This document shows positions 28,701 through 36,852 of a DNA stretch of 64,000 nt, one piece after another (positions within the stretch are counted from its first letter, which is position 1; the number at the start of each line of letters is the position of its first letter). This DNA is from Gardnerella leopoldii. Lineage in GTDB: Bacteria > Actinomycetota > Actinomycetes > Actinomycetales > Bifidobacteriaceae. The notes under the pieces are model-generated. The model was not told where the DNA came from. It searched no databases and saw nothing but the letters and a program-made list of their open reading frames with translations. Both the position numbers and the translations under genes were made by a program. The stretch lies in NCBI RefSeq assembly GCF_003293675.1, contig NZ_CP029984.1:496043-560042 (forward strand), in the 5' to 3' direction.

Positions 28701-29273
28701 GTTCCAGGACCTGGCCAAGCTCAGAATAATTTCAATGCTAATGCAAATGTTTCTAAAGAATTGAATTTGCTTGAATCTGGTTCTACTAAAGTTAAACGTG
28801 GTAATTTGATTACATTGCCTCTTGGTGGAGGACTGGTTTATGTAGAGCCTGTTTATGTGCAATCTAGCGGTTCTACTAGCTATCCTTTGCTTAAGAAGGT
28901 GTTAGTTGCTTTTGGAGATCAAGTTGGATTTGCAGATACATTAGATGAAGCACTTAATCAAGTATTTGGCGGAAACTCGGGTGCTTTGGCTGGAGATGCT
29001 TCTAATAATTCTTCTTCAAACAATGCTGCTGAAAGTAATGAATCTAAGGATGCTGATTCTAAAGAAGGTAGCTCTAAGGAAAGTGAGTCTAAGAATTCAG
29101 AAAAATCTCATTCTATGAGTCAAAAAGCTAAAGAAGCACTTAAACGTGCAGCTCAAGCGTTAAAAGATTCTGATTCTGCTATGCGATCCGGAAACTGGGA
29201 AGCTTACGGAAAGGCGCAAAAAGAGCTGAGCGATGCTATTAATGAAGCAATGAAAGAAGAATCAGGTAAGTAG
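25743..29273 (+). CDS. UPF0182 family large membrane protein
   Basis: A 1176-residue protein. The core starts at about residue 175 (RRWRWILAIVLL) with some seven membrane helices up to about residue 500. A long extracytoplasmic domain follows (YIQRNIDATKFAYGL, GYGIVAAYGN, YFSPNAPEYSIVG, FPGHYHDISKISGDLMKHLR). This is the usual actinobacterial UPF0182 plan; the function is unknown. Two features are unusual. A membrane-like N-terminal helix (residues 3-22) is followed by about 140 acidic, Asp/Ser/Lys-rich residues before the core. The C-terminus has an Asn/Ser/Glu-rich tail ending in a helical segment. No Shine-Dalgarno precedes the ATG, and a TATAGT box at 25725-25730 is so near that translation may be leaderless. 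Confidence 0.9.
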   Translation: MLKLIIEIIIGVAWAAFGVYMAKKPKNTKTHKRADYTSDGKKKRQQDNDSTDSIEQDVIVESIDEDNKSDDVVAKDDSKEDAKDDSNSENKGKTFSKFTKKIEDWADYYSDDGDFGDLFSDLLEAKKKLENKGDFPKNSESNNINKSDYKSTENKEHKRSMRLEFNVGKFIGGSRRWRWILAIVLLIVVLAIAAIFALARFITDCMWYSQLGFESVIWIQLAAKVGVWVLYAILMSVFGYLSAALAIKARPSNADGTYIRIKGNVIDLKQGISSKLALHVAGIFSLIVGAVFGFKFYNHWAQILLMFNAQPFGIKDPQFGIDNGFYVFVLPGLRLFISAFVLLLVISLVFSIITHLLMGAIRFSMPIDGKSILSITKRARRQISVWFMLVILTWAAQQILDMFAVVTLDGPRITGGSYTDMNAGVPGSIVMAVITVLVGSVIAFWFMKSHALSVEAPISVRFKTAVKAWKTPTIALAFMIVCSIVISFAWPALVQRFKVAPNAQELEATYIQRNIDATKFAYGLNNVKKESYNATSKGKSGALSKEAESTAQIRLLDPQVTSPTFRQLQQSKQYYTFADTLSVDKYDIDGVSQDTVIAARELDLAGNDNRNWVNDHTVYTHGYGIVAAYGNKVTTDGQPQFMEYGIPAQGKLTKSQKYEPRIYFSPNAPEYSIVGSPKGTAPWEFDYPTGSQGALTTFNGNGGPSLGNFFSKLLHAIRFGSDQILFSDRVTSESQILYDRDPKTRVSKVAPYLTLDGRVYPAVVDGRVKWIVDGYTTSDSYPYSQMTDFGKVTQDSTTTTSHSIKGLTNQRANYIRNSVKATVDAYDGSVDLYVWDTKDPVIKAWRSIFPGHYHDISKISGDLMKHLRYPESLFKVQRHLLAKYHVDTASQFFSGEDFWQIPVDPTESQKAQKEDILQPPYYLTLQTGDAKKPVFSLVSTYIPAGKSTREILTGFLSVDSDAGDTPGKIGSNYGKIRLQELPKISNVPGPGQAQNNFNANANVSKELNLLESGSTKVKRGNLITLPLGGGLVYVEPVYVQSSGSTSYPLLKKVLVAFGDQVGFADTLDEALNQVFGGNSGALAGDASNNSSSNNAAESNESKDADSKEGSSKESESKNSEKSHSMSQKAKEALKRAAQALKDSDSAMRSGNWEAYGKAQKELSDAINEAMKEESGK

Positions 29274-29298
29274 TAAGTTTTCATTAATATCTCAGTTT

Positions 29299-29352
29299 GT
29301 GAGTTACAAAAGTAGCGAATGTTGCGTTATTTTCGTCACTTTTGTAGCTCAC
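29299..29352. repeat. 54-bp inverted repeat between convergent genes
   Basis: GTGAGTTACAAAAGT (29299-29313) and ACTTTTGTAGCTCAC (29338-29352) match at 14 of 15 positions, with further CGAA/TTCG pairing inside. No T-run follows on either strand. It may still serve as a transcript end for the flanking convergent genes, or be a small dispersed repeat. Confidence 0.55.
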
Positions 29353-29372
29353 ATGCGCTGTTTTAATGCAAT

Positions 29373-30164
29373 TCACAATTGGTTATCTGGATCATCATCT
29401 TCGTCTGCTGAACCAATCATAATTCTTTCACAAACGTTAACAATGCACATAAGAAGCGCAGTAAGAATTATTATTACTATTGTTGCAGAAAAAATAAGTG
29501 GTGTTCTAAATGAGTTATAAGCGAATTGAAGCCAAATTCCTAGCCCATCTTTGGCTCCCAAATATTCTGCAGTTGAAGCAGTTCCAAAAACATAAGCTGC
29601 ACTAATGCGTATGCCACCAAAAATTTGGCGAGCTGCAACCCTTAATTTAACATGCCACAAAGTCCAAGTTCTACTTGCTCCACAAGTTAAAGCAACATCT
29701 GTATAAAAACTTGGAACGGCGTCAAGACCTCGTATAGTTTGCACAGCAATAGGGAACATGCTGAAAACCATTACTATTACAATTTTCCCCGATATTTCAA
29801 AACCAAACCAAATCAAAAAAATTGGCGCAATAGAAATTAATGGCATAGTTTGCGCTGCGCATAAAAGCGGGAATAAAGCAGATTTAACAAGCTTACAAAT
29901 ATGGAAAATAACACCTAAAAGAATTCCAACTACTATTGCAATAGAAAAACCGATAACTGTTTCTTGTGTTGTAATTAATGCTGCAGGTAATAGAGTTGGC
30001 AAAGCGTCAGCTGTTGATTGAACAATTGAAGATGGTGTTGGAATCAAATTTTCCGAAATTTTATAATATTCGCATGCATACTGCCAAAAAACAAGTAAAA
30101 CTATTACAGAAAATACAGTTGGCAGATATTTAATTAGCATACGTTTAAAACGCGATTGCGTCAT
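29373..30164 (-). CDS. ABC transporter permease, SsuC/TauC/ThiX type
   Basis: 263 residues with about six membrane helices. The cytoplasmic loop ALTCGASRTWTLWHVKL...GGIRISAAYVFGTASTAEYLG is the EAA-type signature of nitrate/sulfonate/thiamine-precursor permeases. The ATG at 30164 is preferred because AAAGGAA lies about 10 bases upstream; a longer TTG start at 30209 has none. It is divergent from a matching substrate-binding lipoprotein gene. No ATPase gene lies beside it, so it may borrow the ATPase encoded at 35943-36677. Confidence 0.87.
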   Translation of the reverse strand: MTQSRFKRMLIKYLPTVFSVIVLLVFWQYACEYYKISENLIPTPSSIVQSTADALPTLLPAALITTQETVIGFSIAIVVGILLGVIFHICKLVKSALFPLLCAAQTMPLISIAPIFLIWFGFEISGKIVIVMVFSMFPIAVQTIRGLDAVPSFYTDVALTCGASRTWTLWHVKLRVAARQIFGGIRISAAYVFGTASTAEYLGAKDGLGIWLQFAYNSFRTPLIFSATIVIIILTALLMCIVNVCERIMIGSADEDDDPDNQL

Positions 30165-30340
30165 GAAAACTCGATTCCTTTCTTTAAAGGACTTCGATTG
30201 CTGCCCCAATCGAATTATTTAAAACTACAAATAGCATGTACATTCTATTAGAAGCGCACAACTTCTGTGAGTTTAATAGTGTACGAGATTTTTTTATTTG
30301 TCTATTTAATCATGCATAATCTAAATGTTTCGTGAGTCAA

Positions 30341-30474
30341 TGTGTGGCAAACTGTAGCAGATTGAATCTGCTCAGGGGCATTGAACGGCGCGGGCTAGGC
30401 CCTTTGTTACCGTTTTCTGCCGAGTTCGTGTCACTTTCCCAGAAGAACGGTACAAGAAACAAAGTAGGGAACTC
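30341..30474 (+). promoter_or_regulatory. Structured 5' leader of the NMT1/THI5-like binding-protein gene (unidentified class)
   Basis: Several hairpins can form. One is GCAGAT-TGA-ATCTGC (30357-30371). Another is GGGC-TAG-GCCC (30392-30402). A third is a long stem in which CCC-TTTGTTACCGTTTTCT (30400-30418) pairs with AGAAGAACGGTA...AACAAAGTAGGG (30441-30469), burying the Shine-Dalgarno AGGGA (30466-30470). The CCC at 30400-30402 is shared by the second and third helices, so the two folds exclude each other. It lacks the CUGAGA and CCUGAU boxes of a TPP riboswitch, although its ends (GGGGC, AGGGA) are reminiscent. No known class was recognised. Confidence 0.5.
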
Positions 30475-31527
30475 ATGAATATGCGTATTGTAAAGCGTAC
30501 TCTTGCGTTTATTCTTTCTGCGTGCTGCGTATTTTCTTTCTCGGCATGTGGATCTGCAAGTAGTAGTAAGAATGCAAATCTTCGTAAAGTGTCGTTTATG
30601 CTATTTTGGGCACCGGATACTAATCATATTGGTATTTATGTTGCTAAGCATAAAGGATGGTTTAAAGATGCCGGATTAGATGTCAATATACTTGCTGTTG
30701 CTCAGACTGGTTCGGAACATGCAGTTGATAGTGGTGTTGCTGATTTTGCTCTTAGTACTTTGACAAATGCTGCTGATTTTTCAACAAAGGGAGCAAATCT
30801 TGAGCAAGTTATGCAAGTTCAGCAAAAGCCAAGTGCTATTTGGTGTTCACTTGCTTCGAACAATAAGATTCATTCTCCAAAAGATTTTGATGGTCGTACT
30901 TTTGCAACTTTTGGTTCAGCTGAAGGTGATGCTGTAATTCGTAGGATGATTCAACACGATGGCGGTCAGGGTAAGTTCGACAAAGTTACTGTTGGAACTT
31001 CAACTTTTAGAACTCTTGAATCTGGCAAAGCTGATTTTGGTGGCTTCTACGGCACTTGGGAAGGTGTACAATCTGAAATGTTTGGACCAAAGCTTCGCTG
31101 CTTCATGGAGGGCGACTACGGTGTGCCAGGTCAGCCAGATACTATTGGAATAATTGCAAATAAGCGTACTGTAGCTAAAGACCCTAAGCTTGTTCGAGCA
31201 TTTGTTAAAGCTGCAAAGCGTGGATATGAATATGCTTATGAACATCCTGATGAGGCTTCTGAAATTCTTGTGAAAGAAGCAAAAGATGCTAATCTTGACA
31301 TAAAGTTTGTTAAGCGTAGCATGAAGATGATTGTTGACGGTCAATATTGGGGCAATCGCGCGGATATTAAGAGCGGAAAATTTGTGTTCGGAACCACTGA
31401 TGTTAAAGGCGCTCAAGCTTACTTTAACTTCTTAAGTAAGGAAGGTGCTTACACTGATTCTAAAGGCAAAGTAACTCATAAAACTCCGCAAGCAAAAGAA
31501 TTGTCTACTGACGAATTTTTGAAATAA
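30475..31527 (+). CDS. NMT1/THI5-like substrate-binding lipoprotein
   Basis: 350 residues. A lipoprotein signal ends at FSFSAC (Cys about residue 25). The mature start FMLFWAPDTNHIGIYVAKHKG is typical of the binding proteins for hydroxymethylpyrimidine-type thiamine precursors. ALSTLTNAADFSTKGA and VPGQPDTIGIIANKRTV follow the family pattern. It delivers its ligand to the divergently encoded permease. The structured leader directly upstream places the Shine-Dalgarno in a possible switch. The specific ligand is inferred from family resemblance only. Confidence 0.85.
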   Translation: MNMRIVKRTLAFILSACCVFSFSACGSASSSKNANLRKVSFMLFWAPDTNHIGIYVAKHKGWFKDAGLDVNILAVAQTGSEHAVDSGVADFALSTLTNAADFSTKGANLEQVMQVQQKPSAIWCSLASNNKIHSPKDFDGRTFATFGSAEGDAVIRRMIQHDGGQGKFDKVTVGTSTFRTLESGKADFGGFYGTWEGVQSEMFGPKLRCFMEGDYGVPGQPDTIGIIANKRTVAKDPKLVRAFVKAAKRGYEYAYEHPDEASEILVKEAKDANLDIKFVKRSMKMIVDGQYWGNRADIKSGKFVFGTTDVKGAQAYFNFLSKEGAYTDSKGKVTHKTPQAKELSTDEFLK

Positions 31528-31573
31528 ATAACATAATGACTTGAGTCTTGATAGAATAGGCTGAAGTATATAA

Positions 31574-31636
31574 GGGCGTATCGAGTAGTTGTAATTTTAC
31601 GTTCAGCTACAATCGATGCGCCCGTTTTGTTGTTTT
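31574..31636 (+). terminator. Terminator after the NMT1-like lipoprotein gene
   Basis: GGGCG-ATCGA-GTTGTA (from 31574) pairs with TACAA-TCGAT-CGCCC (to 31623). A GTTTTGTTGTTTT tract follows. Confidence 0.75.
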
Positions 31637-31666
31637 GCTAAATATTTGAATGGGGAGTGGTCTGCC

Positions 31667-32266
31667 ATGGCATCGGATTTTTGGCTTATTGCTGGCTTGG
31701 GAAATCCTGGTACAAAATATGAGGGTACTCGACACAACATGGGTTTTATGGTTGCAGACGTTTTGGCACAACGTTGGTCAGTATCTCTTTCGGATCACAA
31801 AGGTTTAGCTAAACTTGGCAAAGGTGTTATGAATCTTGATGGTCGCGTAGCAAAGTTTTTCCTTGCTAAACCGTTGACTTTTATGAACGATTCTGGTGCT
31901 GCAATATCTTCTATAAGCTCCTATTATCAAATAGAACCGGATCATATTGTGATAATTCACGATGATATGGATTTAGATTTTGGGCGCATTAAAGTAAAAG
32001 CAGGAGGCTCTGCTGGAGGACATAACGGTATTCGTTCTATCGATCGCTCTCTTGGTACTCCTCAATATTCTCGAGTGAGAATGGGTGTTGGTCATGCGCA
32101 GCGTGGTGCTCACGCGCACGATAATACCGTCAATTGGGTTCTTGGAGGTTTTGCTGCAGTTCAAAAATCCGATCTTCCAAACTTTTTAGCAGATGGTGCT
32201 GATGCTGCAGAAAGTATTATTTTCCATGGATTAGCAGCGACGCAGGAGAAGTTTAATGGCCGCTGA
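31667..32266 (+). CDS. pth: Peptidyl-tRNA hydrolase
   Basis: A 199-residue enzyme that frees tRNA from stalled peptidyl-tRNA. LIAGLGNPGTKYEGTRHNMGF carries the catalytic His (about residue 22). AKPLTFMNDSG and VIIHDDMDLDFGRIKVKAGGS hold the conserved Asn and Asp. GHNGIRSIDRSLGTPQYSRVRMGVG completes the substrate groove. The ATG at 31667 has GGGGAG about 10 bases upstream and gives the usual length. Its stop overlaps the start of mfd by 11 bases, the common actinobacterial pth-mfd pairing. Confidence 0.96.
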   Translation: MASDFWLIAGLGNPGTKYEGTRHNMGFMVADVLAQRWSVSLSDHKGLAKLGKGVMNLDGRVAKFFLAKPLTFMNDSGAAISSISSYYQIEPDHIVIIHDDMDLDFGRIKVKAGGSAGGHNGIRSIDRSLGTPQYSRVRMGVGHAQRGAHAHDNTVNWVLGGFAAVQKSDLPNFLADGADAAESIIFHGLAATQEKFNGR

Positions 32267-35200
32267 TAGCAGGTCTAATATCAAAAACAACAAGAATGAT
32301 AAGACTGATGATATTTCAGTAATAAGCTTGAGAGATATTCTTAATGATTTATCAACTAAGGATTCACTTTTTAAAGCTTTATCTGAATATGATCTTGATG
32401 CGATATCTGATTATTGTTGCGAAAGTGCAAATAAAAATCGTAAAGATTTAGATTCAATAAGTGAAGATTTAACAATTTCTTCTCCTATTGGAATTCGTTC
32501 TGCTATTGTTGCTGCATTAGCTAAGAAAAAGCCAGTTGTTGTTATTGTTCCATCGAGTAGAGATGCTGAAGATTTTATTGCGTCTGTGCGTGATTGGTAC
32601 GATGGTGATGCTCAAGACGTTGCTAAATTAGAAGCTTGGGAAACGTTACCTCATGAAAGGCTTTCGCCTAGGGCAGATACTGTTGCTAGCAGGATTGCAG
32701 TGTTTCGTAGGCTTTGTCATCCTGAAAATAACACATCACTTTTTGGTCCGATTCGCGTGTTGGTTATGCCTGTGCGATCGCTTATTCAGCCTGTAGTTGA
32801 AGGCATTGGTGATATAGATCCTCTGTTATTTGAGTGCGGAAAAGAATTAACTCTTGAATATGCTGTGAAACGTTTGGTAGAAAACGCATATACTCGTGTT
32901 GATTTGGTGATGGAACGTGGAGAGTTTGCTGTTCGTGGTGGAATTATTGACGTTTTTGCGCCAACAATGACGCATCCTGTGAGAATTGAATTTTTTGGTG
33001 ATGAAATTGATACTATAAAGCAATTTCATGCTTCTGATCAGCGTACTTATGGCAATAATATTGCAAGCATTTGGGCTACGCCTTGCCGTGAGCTTCAGAT
33101 TACAGAAAAAATTTGCAAGCGCGCGTGTTCTCTTATTGGCGCAATTCCAAATGCTGACGATATGCTTGAATCAATCGCAAATTCTATACCTGTAGAAGGT
33201 ATGGAGTCTTTGTTGCCTGCACTAGTGGATCGCATGGAATCAGTGCAAAATATGCTTCCAAAGGAATCTGTTATTATTCTATCTGATCCCGAAAAATGCC
33301 GTAGAGCTGCAGATGACGTAACTGCTACAGCTAACGAATTCTTAGCGGCTAGTTGGCATGTTGCTGCTTCTGGACACGGTTCTGGAGCTCCAATAACATT
33401 CGATCAAGCTAATTTCTTGGATTTTGATGAAACGATTTCATCGTTAGAATTGTCTAATCATGATGTATGGAAATTAACATCTTTTGGTGTTGACAATCAA
33501 ATTTATGGAAATATTGCTTTGCCAGCATCGGCGCCACAAGAGTTTCGAGGAGATGAATCGAAAGTTTCTGGTGGTATCACTTCTCTTGTTGACAATGGTT
33601 TTGCTGTAACTATTACAGCTGCGGCTTCTGGTACTCTTGCACGCTTGAGACGCGCTATATATGTGACTGGTGTACATGAATTTACTACAGTGCGCTCAAG
33701 TATTTCGGATGGCTTTATCGATAATGTTGCGCGTATCGCGATTCTTACAGAGCGTGATCTGACAGGTAAATCTTCTGCATCAGCTCAACTAAAAACTCCA
33801 AAACGCAGGCGCAAAGCAATCGACCTAATGGAACTAAAGCCTGGTGATTTCGTTGTGCACGAGCAGCATGGTATTGGACGTTTTGTTGGTATGAAACAAC
33901 GTAATATTGCTGTTTCGGGTGGTAGTGCAACTCGCGAATATTTAGTAATTGAATATGCTCCTAGCAAACGTAATGCTCCTAACGATAAACTTTTTATTCC
34001 AACCGATCAGCTTGATTTAGTTAGTAAATATATTGGTGCCGAAATACCAAAGCTTAACAAGCTCGGAGGTTCTGACTGGGCTCAAACTAAAGCAAAAGCT
34101 AAAAAGCATGTTCATGAAATTGCTGAAAATCTTATTAAGCTTTATTCGGCAAGGCAGCAATCTCGCGGATTTGCATTTAGTAAAGATACACCTTGGCAAA
34201 AAGAGTTGGAAGATGCATTTCCTTATCAAGAAACTGCTGATCAGCTTACAACTATTGACGAAGTAAAAGCGGATATGGAAAAGCCAATACCAATGGATCG
34301 CTTAATTTGTGGAGATGTTGGTTTTGGTAAAACTGAAATTGCGTTACGTGCAGCTTTCAAAGCTGTGCAAGATTCTAAGCAAGTTGTTGTTTTAGTTCCA
34401 ACGACTTTGCTTGTTCAACAGCATTACGAGACTTTTACAAATCGATTTGAAGGCTTTCCTGTAAAAGTTGCTGCAATGAGTAGATTCCAAACTTCTAAAG
34501 AGATTGAAGAAACTTTAGCTGGATTGCAAGATGGAAGCATTGACGTTGTTATTGGAACGCATAAGCTTTTGAATCCTAGTATAAAGTTCAAAGATTTAGG
34601 TTTGGTTATTATTGACGAAGAGCAGCGTTTTGGTGTGGAACATAAGGAAACTCTCAAAGCTTTGCGCACAAACGTTGACGTATTAAGTCTTTCAGCAACG
34701 CCAATTCCTAGAACTCTTGAAATGGCTGTAACTGGTATTCGTGAAATGTCTACTCTTGCAACTCCTCCAGAAGATAGGCTTCCAGTGCTTACATACGTTG
34801 GTGCGTATGATAATTCTCAAGTTGCTGCGTGCATTAAGCGTGAATTGTTGCGTGGGGGTCAAGTTTTTTACGTCCATAATCGTGTTGAAGATATTAGTTC
34901 TGTTGCAAGTAAGATTCAGGAGCTTGTGCCAGATGTCCGTGTTGCTATTGCTCATGGAAAAATGGGTGAGAAGCAGCTCGATGCTGTTATTCGTGATTTT
35001 TGGCATAGAGATATTGATGTGCTTGTTTGTACAACGATTATTGAAACAGGTCTTGATATTTCTAATGCGAATACACTTATTGTCGATCACGCAGATAGAT
35101 TCGGTTTAAGCCAGTTGCATCAGTTGCGTGGCAGAGTAGGTAGAGGTCATGAGCGTGCTTACGCTTACTTTTTGTATGATCCATCTAAGCCTATGACGCA

Positions 35201-35864
35201 ACAATCTCACGATAGACTCTCAACAATTGCTCAGCATACTGCACTTGGTTCTGGTTTTGATGTTGCGATGAAAGATTTGGAATTGCGCGGAACTGGAAAT
35301 TTGCTTGGAGATGAGCAAAGTGGCCACATTGAGGGTGTTGGATTTGATTTGTATGTTCGTATGGTTTCTGAAGCTGTTGAAAAATATAAGGAACCTGAAA
35401 GAGTTGAGCCTGTTTGTGTAACTATTGATCTTCCAGTTGAGGCTTCTCTTCCAGTTGATTATATTGCTTCTGACAAGCTTCGTTTGGAAGCGTACCGAAA
35501 GCTTGCTGCTGCTAAGGATAATAGTGATTTGCAAGAACTTCACGATGAGCTTCTTGATCGCTTTGGTAATCCGCCTGAAGAGTTTGAGTCTTTGTGTGAT
35601 GTTGCTCGTTTGCGCTTTAAAGCACGCGAGATTGGTATTACGCAAATCAGCTCTCAAGGAAAATCAGTGCGAGTTGTTGGCGTCGATCCAAAAGAGTCTG
35701 TGATGATGCGTTTGAAGCGTATTTATAGAGGATTACAGTATCGTCCTCTTACCCATATGCTTATTGTTCCAGCTCCTTTTGAATCTTCACTCGGGTCTGG
35801 TTCAATGAGTGAGCATGAAATAATCTCCTGGGTGCGTCAGCTTCTTGATGACGTCGCTTGGTAA
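32256..35864 (+). CDS. mfd: Transcription-repair coupling factor Mfd
   Basis: A 1202-residue SF2 translocase that removes stalled RNA polymerase and recruits UvrA. An N-terminal UvrB-like module is followed by the RNA-polymerase-interaction domain (LKPGDFVVHEQHGIGRFVG, near residue 525). The helicase core has Walker A CGDVGFGKTEIALRAA, LVPTTLLVQQH, DEEQRFGV and LSATPIPRTLEMA. The translocation motif is in TTIIETGLDISNANTLIVD and QLRGRVGRGHERAYAY. The C-terminal TRCF domain follows. AGGAG at 32244-32248 sets the start. Confidence 0.97.
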   Translation: MAADSRSNIKNNKNDKTDDISVISLRDILNDLSTKDSLFKALSEYDLDAISDYCCESANKNRKDLDSISEDLTISSPIGIRSAIVAALAKKKPVVVIVPSSRDAEDFIASVRDWYDGDAQDVAKLEAWETLPHERLSPRADTVASRIAVFRRLCHPENNTSLFGPIRVLVMPVRSLIQPVVEGIGDIDPLLFECGKELTLEYAVKRLVENAYTRVDLVMERGEFAVRGGIIDVFAPTMTHPVRIEFFGDEIDTIKQFHASDQRTYGNNIASIWATPCRELQITEKICKRACSLIGAIPNADDMLESIANSIPVEGMESLLPALVDRMESVQNMLPKESVIILSDPEKCRRAADDVTATANEFLAASWHVAASGHGSGAPITFDQANFLDFDETISSLELSNHDVWKLTSFGVDNQIYGNIALPASAPQEFRGDESKVSGGITSLVDNGFAVTITAAASGTLARLRRAIYVTGVHEFTTVRSSISDGFIDNVARIAILTERDLTGKSSASAQLKTPKRRRKAIDLMELKPGDFVVHEQHGIGRFVGMKQRNIAVSGGSATREYLVIEYAPSKRNAPNDKLFIPTDQLDLVSKYIGAEIPKLNKLGGSDWAQTKAKAKKHVHEIAENLIKLYSARQQSRGFAFSKDTPWQKELEDAFPYQETADQLTTIDEVKADMEKPIPMDRLICGDVGFGKTEIALRAAFKAVQDSKQVVVLVPTTLLVQQHYETFTNRFEGFPVKVAAMSRFQTSKEIEETLAGLQDGSIDVVIGTHKLLNPSIKFKDLGLVIIDEEQRFGVEHKETLKALRTNVDVLSLSATPIPRTLEMAVTGIREMSTLATPPEDRLPVLTYVGAYDNSQVAACIKRELLRGGQVFYVHNRVEDISSVASKIQELVPDVRVAIAHGKMGEKQLDAVIRDFWHRDIDVLVCTTIIETGLDISNANTLIVDHADRFGLSQLHQLRGRVGRGHERAYAYFLYDPSKPMTQQSHDRLSTIAQHTALGSGFDVAMKDLELRGTGNLLGDEQSGHIEGVGFDLYVRMVSEAVEKYKEPERVEPVCVTIDLPVEASLPVDYIASDKLRLEAYRKLAAAKDNSDLQELHDELLDRFGNPPEEFESLCDVARLRFKAREIGITQISSQGKSVRVVGVDPKESVMMRLKRIYRGLQYRPLTHMLIVPAPFESSLGSGSMSEHEIISWVRQLLDDVAW

Positions 35865-35889
35865 ATTTTCTTGTGTTTATTTTATAAAT

Positions 35890-35940
35890 AAAGGCGGCCG
35901 CTATTTTGCAGTCGCCTTTATCAATTATTTTTTTTCGCGT
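35890..35940. terminator. Bidirectional terminator between mfd and the leftward ABC operon
   Basis: AAAGGCG (35890-35896) pairs with CGCCTTT (35913-35919). Flanking A/T-rich runs, including eight T shortly after, allow termination from either side. Confidence 0.75.
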
Positions 35941-35942
35941 TC

Positions 35943-36677
35943 TTACTGTAACGCTTCTCTAAGCTCGTCTTCTATTTCAACGTGATTATTTGGACGCTTT
36001 TGTGCATCAAGTTGGCTTCGATCAATATTCCAGTTTTTCTCAATGATTCCGTCTTTAATCATAAGAATTCTGTCAGAAAGTCTTACTGCTTCAGAAATAT
36101 CATGCGTGACCATTATTGTGGTCCAGCCATGTTTCTGTCTTAGATTATCAAGCAAATCTTGCATGTCTAAACGAGTTAAAGCATCTAATGCGCCGAAAGG
36201 CTCGTCTAAAAGTAGTAATTCAGGATTATGAACTAAAGCTCTAGCTAATGAGACTCGTTGTGCTTGACCACCTGAAAGTTCTGATGGCCATTTTGACCCG
36301 CAATTATTAAGTTGCATATCGTTAAGAGCTTTTTCTGCAATAGATTTTAGTTCTGATTTGTTTCCTTGCATGCCGAAAACTACGTTCTTACTTACTGTTA
36401 TCCATGGTATTAATCTTGCATCTTGGAAACCTATTGCTTGATGTTGTGTGACGTTTATTGTTCCAGAATCAGGTTTGATTAATCCTGAAATAACTTTAAG
36501 AAGAGTGGTTTTTCCGCATCCTGAGCGTCCGATTAGAGATACAAATTCACCTTTTTTAATATTTAGATTTATATCTCGCAATATTTTAGCGTTATTTTTA
36601 AAAGTCACGCCAATATGTTCTAGAGTAACGCAGTAAGAGTTATCTTTAGTCTCATAGTCTTCTATTTGAGTGTTCAT
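35943..36677 (-). CDS. ABC transporter ATP-binding protein (thiamine-precursor uptake operon)
   Basis: A 244-residue import ATPase of the SsuB/TauB/ThiZ class. It has Walker A GRSGCGKTTLLK, Q-loop IGFQDARLIPW, signature LSGGQAQRVSLARAL, Walker B LLLLDEPFGALD and a VTHDISEAV switch. It is the third gene behind a TPP riboswitch, after permease and binding protein, so it probably powers thiamine or precursor uptake. It may also serve the orphan permease/lipoprotein pair at 29373-31527. A good GGAGTAAAT site precedes the ATG. Confidence 0.92.
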   Translation of the reverse strand: MNTQIEDYETKDNSYCVTLEHIGVTFKNNAKILRDINLNIKKGEFVSLIGRSGCGKTTLLKVISGLIKPDSGTINVTQHQAIGFQDARLIPWITVSKNVVFGMQGNKSELKSIAEKALNDMQLNNCGSKWPSELSGGQAQRVSLARALVHNPELLLLDEPFGALDALTRLDMQDLLDNLRQKHGWTTIMVTHDISEAVRLSDRILMIKDGIIEKNWNIDRSQLDAQKRPNNHVEIEDELREALQ

Positions 36678-36720
36678 ATTTACTCCTACTGCGTTGCTCT
36701 AAATCATGTTTATATAATAT

Positions 36721-36761
36721 TTATATAACTTTGTTATACAAGCATGTTATATAACTTTGTT
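36721..36761. repeat. Direct repeat of 15 bp in the operon gap
   Basis: TTATATAACTTTGTT occurs at 36721-36735 and again at 36747-36761, 26 bp apart. The second copy includes the palindrome GTTATATAAC (36746-36755). It lies in the 175-bp gap between the binding-protein and ATPase genes. It could be an internal promoter/operator or simply AT-rich spacer. Confidence 0.6.
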
Positions 36762-36852
36762 TTAATTTTGATTAATCAGTTATATATTATTTATTTTTGA
36801 TATTTAATTTTTTGTTTTTACTGATATGTGTTTTATAGATATATGGATTAAT

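Noticed and set aside
30341..30474. TPP riboswitch upstream of the NMT1-like lipoprotein gene
   Set aside because: The GGGGC and AGGGA ends resemble the TPP aptamer, but the CUGAGA and CCUGAU boxes are missing; kept as an unidentified structured leader.
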